From: Zygnema cylindricum
Lineage: Eukaryota > Streptophyta > Zygnematophyceae > Zygnematales > Zygnemataceae
Direction: 5' to 3'
NCBI GenBank assembly: GCA_037447655.1
Contig: JBBHKE010003043.1
Location: 23,240 to 87,239, forward strand
Length of the DNA stretch: 64,000 nucleotides
Part shown: positions 1-11,430 of the stretch, piece after piece
Layout of the letters: the number at the start of each line of letters is the position of its first letter
Numbering within the stretch: the first letter of the stretch is position 1
Notes under the pieces: generated by a model
Seen by the model: the letters and a program-made list of their open reading frames with translations, nothing else
Databases searched by the model: none
What the model was told of the DNA's origin: nothing
Made by a program: the position numbers and the translations under genes

Positions 1-51
1 TATTTATTTACTTACTATCTATTTTATTTATTTATTCTCCTCTCCTGCAAG

Positions 52-2869
52 GCACGAAGGCGAGAAAAACATCTTTTATAAAAAACTCTTATGAAAGTTT
101 TGGCAAAACTATGGGAAATGCCAAAACTAAAGGATACTTCGGTATTTTATTTTTTTAGTGTTTTTTAGGACAATTGAAAGTCTAGTGACCAAGTTTCTTT
201 TTGTTTTGTTAATTTTTTTTTTTTTTTTGTTCTTATTATTATTAACAGTTCGGGAAGTTAAAAGCGATTGAATTTCCTCTATTTGTGTTCATGACCTCAT
301 TTTGTTTTACTTTCTTATTATTTTAATCATTAGGAAGTTCAAAACCGACCAAGTTTCCTTTTTTTTTTTAATGACATCTTATTTATTTATTTTATCTATC
401 ATTCATTTATTTATTCATTTATTTATATAATTATCTATTCATTCTCTATTAATTCATATATTTATTCATATTTTTCTTTATTCATTCATTTACTTATTCA
501 TTTATTTATTTATTTGTACAGTTGGGAAGTTTAAAGTCAGCGATTCCTTCCAACGCCATTTGAAGGAGAACGAATCATCAGGACAGTTCGTCGCAGAAAG
601 ATGGAAGTTTTTATGGGTAAGGAGAAATAATCCTTAAATTATTAATTATTTTTTTGTTATTGTTGTTATCCTTATTATAAGCCCGTATTTATTCCTATGG
701 AGATAAGTTGCTTAGTTTGTTTGTTTAACCAAAACATTGTTCAATCAAAGCACTGAAGATAATGCATTGCGATGAAAATTTTAGAACCCATTTAATAAAA
801 TTAAAAAAACATTTTCTCGGAATCTCTATTCACATGTACAACTCTTATTGACTGTCTGGACCCGCTTAGAGACCTCTACTTTAAGGGAAATTCTGGATCT
901 AGTTGACAATTTTTATGGACTCCCATTGTCTCAATGACAAAAACACTAACAAAAACAATGACAACAACAATAACAACAACAATAACAACAACAGTAGCAA
1001 AAACGATAACAAAATCAAAAACTATGACGACAACGATAACAAAAACAACAATGTTCAACAACAACAACAACAACAACAATGTTTATTTTTGTAGAAATAC
1101 AACAATGTTTTGTGCCCAATTTTTCCCTCTTTTGCCCTTTTTTTGCCCTCTTTCAATGTGACAGGATGACGAGGAATTGGAAAAGAAAGCGGCAAATTCT
1201 CTCACCCTTCAACGATTGAAACATCAACCTTTGAATTTGCGCCACAATCCGAAAGCAACTCAGTAAGTTCCCAATACTGGAAAGGAAATAAATAAACTAC
1301 TTAAAAACACAAATTTAATAAGAAAAGATGATTGCCAATAAACTACTCTTGAATTTGTGCAATAATCCCAAAGCAACTCAGTAAGTTCCCAATACTAGAA
1401 ATGAAATAAATAAACTACTAAAAAACACAAATTTAATAAGAAAGGATCATTCCAAACTCCTAATAAACTACTGTTAAATTTGCGCTACAATCCGAAAGCA
1501 AATTGGTAATGTCTAGTGTTGTGTATCGGAAGCCATTTGCGGATAGCCGATAAGGACCTTTTTTTGGCCTAGCGATAATTGATTTATTGGCACAATATAT
1601 CGGTACCGGTGTTATCGCGATAAAAAACCGATAATAATATCGGCAATAACACCGGTTCGATAACTATCGGCGATGATTGTACGGTTCAAACCGTACAATT
1701 GTACGGTTTATTCCGGTTCCGGTTCCGGTTTACTGAACTCCAGTTCTTCCGTTGAACAGAGTACGGAACAGATTGTCATACGTGGCATGCCACGCTATAT
1801 AGTTCTAGTGTTGTGTATCGGTAGCCATTTGCCGATAACCGATATGCCCTTATTTTGGCCTACCGATAATTCATATATTGGTACAATATATCGGTACTGG
1901 TGTTATTGCTATGAAAAACCGATATTATCCGTTTTTTATCGCGATAACACCGGTTCGACAACTATCGGCGATAACTCCGTACTCTGGTACGTATGTAAAA
2001 AATTAATGGAATGTAAAAAAAATCATCCCTATTCATTTCATACATTATTTCCATACCGTAAAGTTCGTACTATTTGTACAGATATATCAGTAACCCTCAC
2101 CGTTCGACAACCGATAACTATCGGTATCAGTTTTATCGCGATAAGTTTTTTACCGATACACAACACTAGTACTAATTTCCCACTACTGGAAAAAGAAAAC
2201 AAACTATTGGGTAAGACAAAGCTAATATGAAACGATCATTCCAAACTTCCTATAAACTACTTTTAAATTTGCGCCGCAAGTCTGAGACCAGCTTAGTAAA
2301 TTCCCACTAGAAAAATAAATGTACTTTTACATAAAATTAATGAAAACACTGCTTTCCAAACTTTCTAGAAACTACTACAAACTTTTACGAGTCTTGTATT
2401 GCAAACTCGTATAATTGTTTTGGGTTTGTTTTATATTTTATCGATAATGTTATATGCATATTTTGTTCATTATTAATGATGTTTTTGCATATATGTTATC
2501 AATGATGTCATATGTTTATTTTTTTTGTATGTGCTATCAATGAATGAATGATGTTAGATATGAAGATTTTGATATGTTATTGATGATGTTATTATTTTAG
2601 TGATGTTGTATAATACTTCTTTCGTTTGTAATTAACTCCGTTATACATTTTTTTGCTTTTCCAGAGTTGCTTTTGAACGAGAACTAAAACTAATTTGTGT
2701 TACTTTGGAGGAGAGATACAAAGATATGACCGGAAACGTGGAGCTCTCCCATGGTTCCTATTTTAGAAATCGAATAATTATTTCTGCGATTTGTCATTTT
2801 CTAATAAATGGGAAATTGCCCTCTTGGGCGGAAAATACGGGGGAAATTGTGCATACTGAAACTTTATAA
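52..2869 (+). CDS. Unrecognised multi-exon gene, last four exons (5' end outside the window)
   Basis: Four exons join with matching phases: 52-141, 522-616, 1165-1262 and 2665-2869, ending in TAA. Each acceptor ends in AG and each donor is GT (gtattt, gtaagg, gtaagt). Phases run 1, 0, 2, and the joined frame has no stop. The 163-residue product is charged and probably soluble, with no membrane segment or signal peptide. It includes the stretches FKVSDSFQRHLKENESSGQF, DDEELEKKAANSLTLQRLKH and AFERELKLICVTLEERYKDM. I recognise no family. The last exon is the longest, and about 40 of its codons after GNVELSHG look less constrained. A donor near 2760 leading to a further exon cannot be excluded. 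The gene starts upstream of base 1, so its main domains are not visible. Confidence 0.55.
160..560 (+). repeat. Degenerate repeated copies of an intron-exon junction
   Basis: Near 168-200, 247-285, 330-360 and 520-555 the same signal recurs: a short (ac)agt(t)gggaagttnaaag stretch, then an a/g-attnccttcc-like stretch, each set in T-rich or TTTA-rich DNA. Only the last copy (522-616) keeps an open exon. The others look like decayed tandem copies of the start of that exon, spaced about 80-190 bp apart. Confidence 0.4.
934..1080 (+). repeat. (AAC)n-type microsatellite in intron
   Basis: Imperfect ACA/AAC triplets, with a clean CAA run at about 1054-1080, lie in the intron between the second and third visible exons. 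Open frames on both strands here are products of the triplet repeat, not genes. Confidence 0.85.
1225..2305 (+). repeat. Tandem duplicates of an exon end plus its donor site (about 120-bp unit)
   Basis: The end of exon 1165-1262, about 35 bp with its GTAAGT donor, and about 85 bp of following intron recur at about 1350-1470, 1470-1510 and 2170-2310. The last copy was split off by the hAT-like insertions at 1514-2168. Copies keep the text aatttgcgc..caatcc.aaagcaa...agtaa with several substitutions each. Extra donor-like sites therefore line up inside the intron. Confidence 0.7.
1514..2168. mobile_element. Two nested or adjacent hAT-like non-autonomous elements
   Basis: The left ends TAGTGTTGTGTATCGG lie at 1514 and again at 1806. 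The inverted right end CCGATACACAACACTA closes at 2168. Both left halves share about 170 bp rich in cgata/tatcg motifs, so the block is a complete element (1806-2168, 363 bp) next to a 3'-truncated copy (1514-1805). The 8 bp on the two outer sides do not match convincingly, so the superfamily call rests on the termini and on likeness to the element at 6665-7501. Confidence 0.6.
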
Positions 2870-3717
2870 TTTTGTGTTTTTTCAGTTTTGTACGTCTCCT
2901 CTCACTTCTTTTGAGGCCTTCCTTTAGCTTTTATTAAATTTTAGGAGGTTATTTGAGGATGTTTTTGGAAAAATTGTGAAAGCTGAAACTTTTTTGTTTT
3001 TCAGTTTTGCATATTCACTTTACTTAATTTTATATCTTCTTTCTTGGAATTTGTTTACATTTTTAGGATGTTACATAGGGGAAACCCCTTTATTTTTAGT
3101 AATGTTTTAGCCAAACTAGTCTTTAGTTTTTCAAATGTACTATTAAGTTCACTGTTAGATTTTAGAATTAGTTTTCAGTTTTAATTTTTCTTTCCAGTTT
3201 TAAGATTTGAGAACAGGAGGTATTATCCTTTTTTTTCTTTCCTGTAAATATTTAGATTACTTTAAGAAAGAAGTTTACTTAAAACCTTTAAGCTTTTGGA
3301 GTACCTTATATATAGAGAGATTTCTAAATATACAGGAATCTCATTTTTTTTTCGAAGTAGCATCGTTATTAAACTTAAACGTTTGTAAGTTTAAATATAA
3401 AAAATATATATTTTAAAAATTGTTTGGACCCAAAACCCCTAAAACAAAATCCAGAAAAAAAAACAGTTAATGTTGTAATTGCTAGTGTCCCTTTGTTTTT
3501 TGTTAAACAAATCAGAAAAAAAGACCAGCAAAAAAACAGTAAAAAAGATAATAAAGAAATAAATAAACAAAATGACAAACATATGATTTTTATTGACATT
3601 TGAAAGATTAGACCGTTTTAAGAATTTGAAAAAATGATGGCGTTGATAAAAGAAACTAGAAAAGTTTCCATTTAATTGATCGTAAAATTAAATCTGAAAA
3701 GAATCATTGAGGAAAAG
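2870..3717. other. AT-rich DNA downstream of the first gene, no feature
   Basis: T-rich and A-rich sequence with two imperfect copies of a gaaactttttt-ttcagttttg phrase (near 2855-2890 and 2980-3005). No supported gene, RNA or transposon end was found. Confidence 0.5.
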
Positions 3718-4105
3718 TTAAAAAAAATGGGGACAAATATGGAAAAGGATAACAACAGGGGAAAGAAAGGATATGGAGAGGAAGTGGGGCAAGGGGAAGA
3801 GAACGGAGGGAGGGGAAAAGGAGAGAGCTAATGAAGGGGAGAATGCTATGGAGAGGGGAGAGGAGGAAGGGGGAGGAGGATTGAGGGAGGCGGGAGAAGA
3901 GGAAAGAATGAAAGATGCAAAGGGAGAAGAGTGAGGGAGATTAACCTGATATAGAGAGGGAGATGAGGAAGGGAGAAAGAAGAGAATGGAGAGAGGAGCG
4001 AGAAGGGGAAAGAACAAATGGGGTAAGGAGAGAGGAGGGAGGGAGAAAAAAAAGAATAAGCAAGGGAGAAAGAAAAAAGTGGAGGGAGAGGGAACCTCAA
4101 ACCAT
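3718..4105 (+). repeat. Purine (GGGAGA) low-complexity tract
   Basis: About 390 bp of almost pure A/G on the plus strand, built from variable ggagagggga units, followed by A-rich runs to about 4330. Minus-strand frames rich in Pro, Ser, Leu and Phe are artefacts of this composition. Confidence 0.8.
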
Positions 4106-4502
4106 TACCAACAAAAGCTGTTAAATTGACATCTAGAAATTGATAATTTTGTGGCAAAAGGGGGAAGTGAAAAAATAACAGCGATAACAATAATAAGAGA
4201 ATTAGGGTCAAAAAATGAAAAACAAAAAAGAGTAACGCAAAAAAAAAAAAAGGAAGCATGTAAAACAAAAAAAAAGAAACAAACAAAAGACAAAAAAAAC
4301 GAAAAAAAAAAAAAAAAAAAACTGAAAAAAAACGGAATTTTTTTTAACAATGTATAGAATAATTTCCTCAAATTTCAATGACTATTTTCTCGGTTACTAA
4401 TTTTAAGCTTATCAACTCTCAAAACTAAATATCAAAATAATAATTAAACTACAATGGAAACCATTTTACAAAAATAATTGAATTGAACTCAAAAAAACTA
4501 AT

Positions 4503-4836
4503 TTTTTCTCCAAATTCCTTCCCTCTCCTACCTCTGCCACCATACTCCCTCCTCCCGGAAATTCCGGACACCAGGCGGTGACTTTTGCCACGTGGCAATG
4601 CCGCAGTCGATGCAATTTGGAGGCAATTTGCGCGATACTGATTTCGGAACAAAAAAGGACTAAAACTATAACAGGAGTTATACCCAATTTTCCTTCATAG
4701 GCGGCCCATCCAGAATGCCATTTAATTTCTTCAAAAGTTTTTAAAGCGAGAATACTTTCTAAAACATCAGTAGGGAGGGAGAGAGGGATCCCTCTGTACG
4801 GAATTTTGTCCTTTTTACTGCAATTGTCGTATCCTC
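4503..4836 (-). pseudogene. Fragment copy of the pseudokinase gene B
   Basis: These 334 bp match 37681-38018, part of the first exon of gene B, with scattered substitutions. The minus frame still reads through a GITPVIVLVLFCSEISIAQI-like segment and CHVAKVTAWCPEFPGGGSM, then breaks into unrelated sequence at the left edge. There is no intron, start or domain end, so this is a duplicated piece and not a gene. It lies 33 kb from the parent and shows that this locus sheds partial copies. Confidence 0.85.
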
Positions 4837-5420
4837 TATCCCTCTATCCGTCTATCACTCTCTATTCTCCATAAGACTTGGGGGGCGGAAGGAGTAACTC
4901 TATCCCTCTTTATTCCCCGTAAGCCTCGGGGGATGGAGAGAGTACCTCTATCACTCTATCCCTCTATCCGTCTATCCCTCTATCCGTCTATCCCTCTCTA
5001 TTCTCCATAAGCCTCAGGGGGTGGAGGGATCAATTCTATCCCTCTCGTGTCTAGAAGGGTGACTAGAATGAGGTAAGCAACCCCCAAAGCGATAGAAACG
5101 GCTCCGGTGACTATGGCCGTCAACTGCCCTCTCTCCCTCTCCTTCCTTGCACTCCCTGGACAACAAAAAGGGGTATAAAGAAGTATAGATAGGGGTACAA
5201 AGGGGTATCTGAAAAGGATATAAAGGAGTATTTGAAGGGGGTATTTAGGGGTATAACAGTGTATTTTGAAGGGGTATAATTATATAAGGGGCATAGAGGG
5301 GTATAAAGGGGTATAAAAGGGTGTAAAGGGTATTTTAAAGGTACTAAGGAGTTACGGAGGATTTAAGGGGTATTACAAAAGGGGCATTTTAAAGGGGGTT
5401 TAAGGGGTTTTAAAGTTTAT
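4830..5420. repeat. CTCTATCC repeats and GGGGTATAA minisatellite
   Basis: 4830-5045 repeats ccctctatccgtctatc-type units, with a tccataagcctcggggg spacer appearing about three times. 5165-5415 is a degenerate array of aaggggtat(a/c)aa units of about 10-14 bp. There is no coding potential. Confidence 0.75.
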
Positions 5421-6420
5421 AGGGTTTCATGTTTATTCAAAATCTCTTAAAAATCCAAATCTACTGTTTCAAAATTTTCAAACGACCTCATTTTTCCTCC
5501 TTCAAATTACAGCATTTTTAACGTAAAATTGCCCATTTTTATCCTTATTTTACTTATTTGTTTATTTTGTTTTCATCTATTTCTCTAAAATTATCCATTT
5601 CTTTAAAATACCCATTTCCTAAAAAATCACCCATTTTCTCTTTACTTTTTTATTTACTTTTTTTTACGTTACCCACTTATTGATTGCTGAATTATTTTTT
5701 GTCTTATTCATTGATTTTGTTCTCGCCCACTTCTTTGAAAAAATCCATTTCTAAAAACTCTGATTTTCTTAAAAATACGAATTTCTATCTTTACTTATTT
5801 GAGTTATTTCTTGACCTATTTTTAGTATCACCCATTTTCACCTTTTTTTTTTCTTAACCTTTTCTCTTCCTTTACCCTCTTTTTCTCCTGGCTTTTACTC
5901 ACCTATCTTCCCTTCTCCAGTTTCAGTTACAGTTTCCGTTTTAGTTACAGTTTTGTTTTCAGTTTCCTCTCCCATAGCTCTGACTACATGTAAACTCCTC
6001 CTCAAGGAATTGAATTTCCTGGCTCGAATTTTCCCATTTTTAAACCCTATTTTTGTATTCAACACCCTTTGATTATTTCCTAAGACAGAGCCATCCTTAA
6101 ACGACAAAGGAGTTAAAGAGTGGCGACAAAGAGAGCCATATGTACGGAACCCTGTTCAATTGATTTAAATTTCTTTTCCTTTTTTTTGCTTTTCCTTTTC
6201 TTTTTTCTTCCAAACTTTTTTTCTTCTTTTCCTACTTCGAGTGGGTGGACGGTCAACACCTTCAAAATTTAGTTCATTGAACTTTCCCTGACCTTGCTCC
6301 GGATTGTGCTGTGGCAGTGCGAACGCACGATGTTTTAGTTCGTACTAAATTGGCAGAACGGAGAAAATATTAAAACAGTGTTACCAGTTCAGACTACGTT
6401 TCTTACGAGTTGGTTCAGTA
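5421..6420. other. T-rich intergenic DNA, no feature
   Basis: Mostly T-rich sequence with repeated acccatttt phrases (5525-5840). The minus ORF at 5895-6107 has no family resemblance and I do not call it. Confidence 0.5.
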
Positions 6421-6654
6421 CAGTACACCGTGTATTGCTATTACTGTTACTATTTTTTTTGCCACTTAAAAGTTAAAACTTCTTTTTCCTGTACACACTT
6501 GTCGGATCGTCAATCTGACGGTTGCAATTGAAAGGTAAGATTCTCAGCTTCCAATTGGCGGTTTCAAATTGAAAATCGGAAACGTGTGTACGGATGAAAG
6601 ATGTTTTGAGTGGCGAAAAAAACATTAACCCTAATAGCGATACACGGTGTACTG
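6421..6654. mobile_element. TA-target MITE, family M1 (complete)
   Basis: Terminal inverted repeats CAGTACACCGTGTAT(T/C)GC face each other at 6421 and 6654, flanked by TA on both sides (6419-6420 and 6655-6656). Length is 234 bp with no ORF. The TA duplication and MITE size fit a mariner/Stowaway-like non-autonomous element. Relatives in this window start at 12900, 14847, 21818, 29530 and 44357. Confidence 0.8.
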
Positions 6655-6664
6655 TACTATTTAG

Positions 6665-7501
6665 TAGTGTTGGGTATCGGGTAAATTCATATCGCGATTA
6701 TTTCGATATTCGATATATCGAACATCGATCGAGCAGAATCTTCGATATATCGTACCGAGACCAACATATATCATAGCGATATATATCGCGATATATAATA
6801 TTTTTTAAATTTAATGTTTTATATTTTTATATAATATGTTATTTTAGCGAAAAAGACAAATTGTTTGATACGCCACGTACGACGTGATTTTCGTTCCGTG
6901 ACTTAAAGGTAGACGCCGCAAATGTAACCGACAAAAAAGTACTAATTTTGTAATTCATATAATTACTTATTTGGGGTATGGCTACATCAGGAGGTCTCTG
7001 TAATAGTACGGACAGCAAAAATTTTGTATTACAGAGGCCTCGGTTACATCGCGTATCGTCTGAAAACAAGTTTTTACATACGTGTTTCGATTTGAGTGGT
7101 TCCTTGTAAGTTGACGATCAAATCTCTAAAATCGTCAAAAATTTGAAAACCGACCATTTTCGTATGGAAATCCGTACTTGCGTATTATGTACGTCTAATT
7201 CGCAAGTGTACCACGTCAATGTACATCAGGTATCTCATTCACTCTGCTGACTTTCAGGAAAAAACCGTATTTCTTTTCGGCAAAGATTTTACGGTCACCT
7301 TGTCCGAAGGCACGTGACTTTGGAGACCTGTGAAAATTTTCATTTTTTTTTTTAATGCCTCGATATATTGGCGATACGATATATTGGCAATATATCGCGA
7401 TATTTTGATTTTCGATATATCGAAGCGATATATCGATTATCGGGTACCTGAAATTCGATATATATCGAATATCGGCAAACGGTCCTCGATACCCAGCACT
7501 A
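6665..7501. mobile_element. hAT-type non-autonomous element with exact 8-bp target duplication
   Basis: The 837-bp element begins TAGTGTTGGGTATCG and ends CGATACCCAGCACTA (14 of 15 inverted positions). It lies between perfect 8-bp copies of CTATTTAG (6657-6664 and 7502-7509), the hAT signature. Both subterminal regions are packed with cgatatatcg palindromes, plausible transposase-binding sites. It carries no transposase. It inserted directly beside the M1 MITE. Confidence 0.88.
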
Positions 7502-7639
7502 CTATTTAGGGGAGTGGACTACAATCTGTCATTCTTGAACTAAAGAGTATTGTATTTTATTATTTCGCACTAAAACGAATAAATCCTTTAAGTATGGACG
7601 GTGCGTTTCGAACGTGCGCGGCTCGGGGTGGGGGGCCTC

Positions 7640-8000
7640 AATATGCGAAATTCGCCGTAAGCTCCACACTGGCAATAAACCTACGATGGATTTTGAGATC
7701 CGAAAAGACATCTCGTACATCTCGTACCGTACCGTTTCTCTACAGCACACCTCAGTACGGTAAAATACAAAAAGATCTCCCCACACTAAATAAAATACAT
7801 GTGGGACGGTTTTCATATATACCCGGTTCTTTGTAATTGCTACTGACGCCATTTTCATATTTTCGTACGTGTAGAAATACTCAGACTCGTGTGAAACGTG
7901 CAATCAATTCGTCGTTTTAGGTGTGACTTTCACTAAAACCGGCTCTCCAGGCGGTTTGACCCGCAAGTTAGTGTCTTATTAGCCCCTTAAATCTGCGCAC
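7640..8000 (+). repeat. Dispersed repeat R, copy 1
   Basis: This stretch matches 21480-21760 and 44020-44310. Shared landmarks are two catctcgta phrases, cagtacggtaaaatacaaa, a gggacggtttt block and ctaaaaccggctctccaggc. Function unknown. In its other two copies it precedes an M1 MITE and then a gene. Confidence 0.75.
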
Positions 8001-8114
8001 ATTTGTCGGATTTTTAAATCCGAGGGTCCGACTGAAAGACAAGGTTCTCACCTTCCGATTGGTGGTCTCCAATCATAAACTGGACATGTGTGCACAGAAA
8101 AAATATGTTTTAGG

Positions 8115-8390
8115 CATAGTTCAAAAGTAGGTGAAAGTAGGCCCATACAATATGCCTATTGTATGCAAAACATACAATATGACCTTATAAGACCCATATT
8201 GTATCCGGACCTATTCGGACCAATTAAAACATTCGGACGATTTTTTTTTTTAAACCGTCAGATTTGGACGATCGGACGGTCGCTGATCAAAGTAACGATC
8301 TAAACAAGATCACATGGAAAGCCCATAACACAACTTACGCTAAAGGCGCCGACCAAATGCCTACCATAAAACGCCTACTTTTGAACTATG
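8115..8390. mobile_element. 276-bp hAT-type MITE with exact 8-bp target duplication
   Basis: The inverted ends CATAGTTCAAAAGTAGG and CCTACTTTTGAACTATG match perfectly over 17 bp. Direct copies of GTTTTAGG flank them (8107-8114 and 8391-8398). The element appears to sit inside a decayed M1 MITE, because the left flank (7990-8106) reads like M1 interior. Confidence 0.88.
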
Positions 8391-8479
8391 GTTTTAGGCC
8401 TGGATTTCATTAGGTGGTCCCAGAAAACGTACGGACACGTCTATTGACAGGGTTTATTGGCAGGGCGTTCCATTTGCTA

Positions 8480-9083
8480 CATTCACACTAAAAATGGATG
8501 ATGAATGAGATGAGGAAACGAATAATCGCGTACCATTCATTCCGCAAAAAAACAAAAACAGAGGCGCCAAACAGGTCGACCTCTCGGCTGTCAACCTTTT
8601 TGGAGCGTAGTGACGGACAAAATATACGATTTGGAACGTAGCGACGGACAAAACATACGGTCAAGTGCGTCAAAACTTGACAACTGTGGTAAGTCATCTT
8701 CTTTTCCGGAAACCCTTTTCGGAATGCAGAAATCCGACTTTGAAAAAACATGAAGTCATATCTAGAATGAATGACCCGTACTGTAACGAAATTTTATAAA
8801 ATGCTAACCCATTATCAAAGAGCCAATCAAAATCATCTAAAATATAACGTAAAAAATGTAAACTTAAAACTTCTTTAGAACTTTGACGAAACGTTCGCCC
8901 CCGTTCTTAACGATGGTTTGGTACTGACGGATTTGAGTCATCGGCGACTAATTGTACGGCAACATGAATCACATCGCGACGTTTTTGTTGACGTGAGATG
9001 ACGTCAAGGGCGATTCACGTCCAAACAAAAAAAAGGACATTCATTTCCTCGTCTCATTCATCATCCATTTTAAGTGTGAATCG
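8480..9083. mobile_element. 604-bp TIR element with long inverted ends, probable TA target
   Basis: About 45 bp at the left (from CATTCACACTAAAAATGG) are inverted at the right end (to CCATTTTAAGTGTGAATCG) with few mismatches. TA dinucleotides lie just outside at 8478-8479 and 9084-9085. No ORF of note. The family is not otherwise seen in the window. Confidence 0.7.
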
Positions 9084-9206
9084 TACAAATTTTGTTGGGC
9101 CAGTAAACAACCTTTCGCAATTATGATTGATGCCACGCAAGTTAGAGTCCAGATTTTAACAATGTTAATAAAATCTTCAAAGTTCAAACGGAAAATCTAA
9201 ACGTAA

Positions 9207-10176
9207 GGGTATGTCCCCTTGTATTAAAGTATCGACTTTATTCTGTCGTTTTAACCCAAAACGCAGTTCCGTTCGAGAAAAACTTTAGCCGTACAAAAAA
9301 ATCAATTCTTTAAAAGTATAGCAAATGTCAAGTCGATACTTAAAATGTACTTCATGTTTGTCGTCATATGAACGCATTTTGGCGTTTTCTTTTTTCGACC
9401 CCCGGGCAAGAGAATCTAGCCCGTCAAAAAACTTCATCAGAAATCGCCTCGAGACTGGATTTCAGGGAAAGTATCAACAAAACAACGAATGAAAAACGGT
9501 CGACGCACGCGCCACACGATTGTGAAAATTTTAGGACGAGGGAGAGCACTCGCTATTTTTCTCCCTACGCGTCACGCGCATGTACGGAAAAGACGAGCAT
9601 GTACGGAAAAAAATCTGCAGGGGTCTCGGACCTCCACTTTCATTCATGGGTCCTTTGCATAATTTTGCGTCGTCGTCCCCTCTCCCCTCTCCCACTTACT
9701 CTATCGCTTTTACCTCTCACTTGTTAGAATGAGGCACGACGATACTGGTATGAAATGAAAGATATTTGAAAATTAATTCTTTTGACTACCTTTTTGTATA
9801 TTTTTATGCCAAGTCGAGTGAGAAAAGTAAAAAAAAACGAAATCGGATAGCCATGGCGCGGAAAGTTCTTGAATTTGTGACGTCGATGTTGTCACAAGTG
9901 AGCATGGCGTCACAATGTCACAAAACCCTAAACATCTAAATATCACAATGTCACAAAATTACAAAATTCTAAACATCTACAACTGTCGTTGTTTTTGTTG
10001 GCGTCACCGATTGTCGAAAGTCTCGTAGTCGTCTTTATCCGTCACAAAGTTGAACCTACGTCTACAACCGTCACATGTCAAAGTTCCGATTTCATTTTCG
10101 CACATCAAATTGTACGGAGAATCTTAGTATAGTCCAAAATACTTTATCAAAGTACCGATTACATGGGGACACACCC
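9207..10176. mobile_element. PIF/Harbinger-like non-autonomous element H1
   Basis: This 970-bp element starts GGGTATGTCCCCTTGTA and ends TACATGGGGACACACCC. It is flanked by TAA on both sides (9204-9206 and 10177-10179), the 3-bp target typical of PIF/Harbinger. It has no DDE transposase. The open frame at 9368-9727 lies wholly inside it and is not protein-like. A second copy lies inverted at 10522-11427. Confidence 0.85.
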
Positions 10177-10179
10177 TAA

Positions 10180-10518
10180 TATCTGTACCAACAGAGTTAA
10201 TTAATGACTCGTACGAGAAGTTTGCGAACAAATTTTTATTTTGAAAATGGAAATCAATTATTTCGAAACGTAATGGCAAAAAGGCGCGACAAACTTTGAA
10301 GGTTAGTGGATGTCAGAAGGAGCGTCAGAAGGAGCGTGCGATGATACTTTTGGTGGACCTGCAAACACCTTGACGTAACGCACATAGTCGGTATGACGTG
10401 TAGGCCTGTGATCGCTTGTTAGTCGTGGATTTTTTTTTTTTCTTTTCACGTGTTCCAATGGTACACGATGGGAGGGGGTACACGACAAGTGTGAAGCAAC
10501 TCTCCCCGCGAGGAGGGT
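10180..10518. other. Spacer between two inverted Harbinger-like copies
   Basis: About 340 bp with a ggagcgt direct repeat (10318-10338) and no gene. It would form the loop if the flanking inverted elements paired. Confidence 0.5.
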
Positions 10519-10521
10519 TTA

Positions 10522-11427
10522 GGGTACGTCCCCATGTAATCGATACTTTGAAAAAGTATTGACTGGAAGTGTCTGCATTAATTTGAAGGCCCAATGTGCG
10601 AAATGAAATCGAACTTTGACTGTGACGTTGTGAGACGAGTATAACTTGTGACGGTTTAAGACGACTAAATTGGGGATTAAAAAAAATAAATGCTGCCAGG
10701 CATTTCGAATTTTGTGACGGCGATGTTTAGGGTTTTGCATATTGTGACGCCACGCCACCGTGACAACGCCGACGCCATTGATTCAGCACCGCCATGGCTA
10801 CCATTTCGCCTCGACTTTTCGGGCCGCACTTGCCAAAATATACATAAAGGTAGTCAAAAGAAGTATTTTCAAATATCTTTCATTTCATACCAGTTTTATC
10901 GTGCCTCATTCTGAAAAGTGTGAGATAAAAGCGATAGTGTGAGAGGGAAAGGGGAGAGGCGACGACGACGCAAAATTCTACCGAGGACCCTTATGAAAGT
11001 GGAGGTCTGAGACCCCTGCAGTTTTTTTTGGTACATCCTCGTCTTTTCCGTACATGCGCGTGACGGGCAAGGAGAAAAATAGCGAGTACTCTCCCTCGTC
11101 CTAAAAATTTCCCACTCGTGTGTCGCGTGCGTGGATCGTTTCATTCGTTGTTTGGGTGATACTTCCTCTGAAATCCAGTCGCGAGGCGATTTTTGATGAA
11201 GTTTTTTGACGGGCTGGATTCTCTTGCCGGGGGGTCGAAAAAAGGAAAACGCCAAAATGCGTTCACATGACGACAAACATGAAGTACACTAAAAGTATCG
11301 ACTTGACGTTTGCTGTACTTTGAAAGAATTGACATTTCTGTACGTCTAAAGTTTTTCTCATTCGGAACTGCGTTTTCGGTGAAAATGACAGATTAAAGTC
11401 GATACTTTAATACATGGGGACGTACCC
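10522..11427. mobile_element. PIF/Harbinger-like non-autonomous element H2, inverted relative to H1
   Basis: This 906-bp element has ends GGGTACGTCCCCATGTA and TACATGGGGACGTACCC with TTA on both sides (10519-10521 and 11428-11430). Its right 570 bp are the reverse complement of the left 570 bp of H1 (9207-9780), with substitutions at roughly every tenth base by eye. The middle parts also align but are more diverged. Confidence 0.85.
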
Positions 11428-11430
11428 TTA

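Noticed and set aside
903-1161. Asn/Thr/Gln-rich ORFs on both strands
   Set aside because: Products of the AAC microsatellite within an intron.
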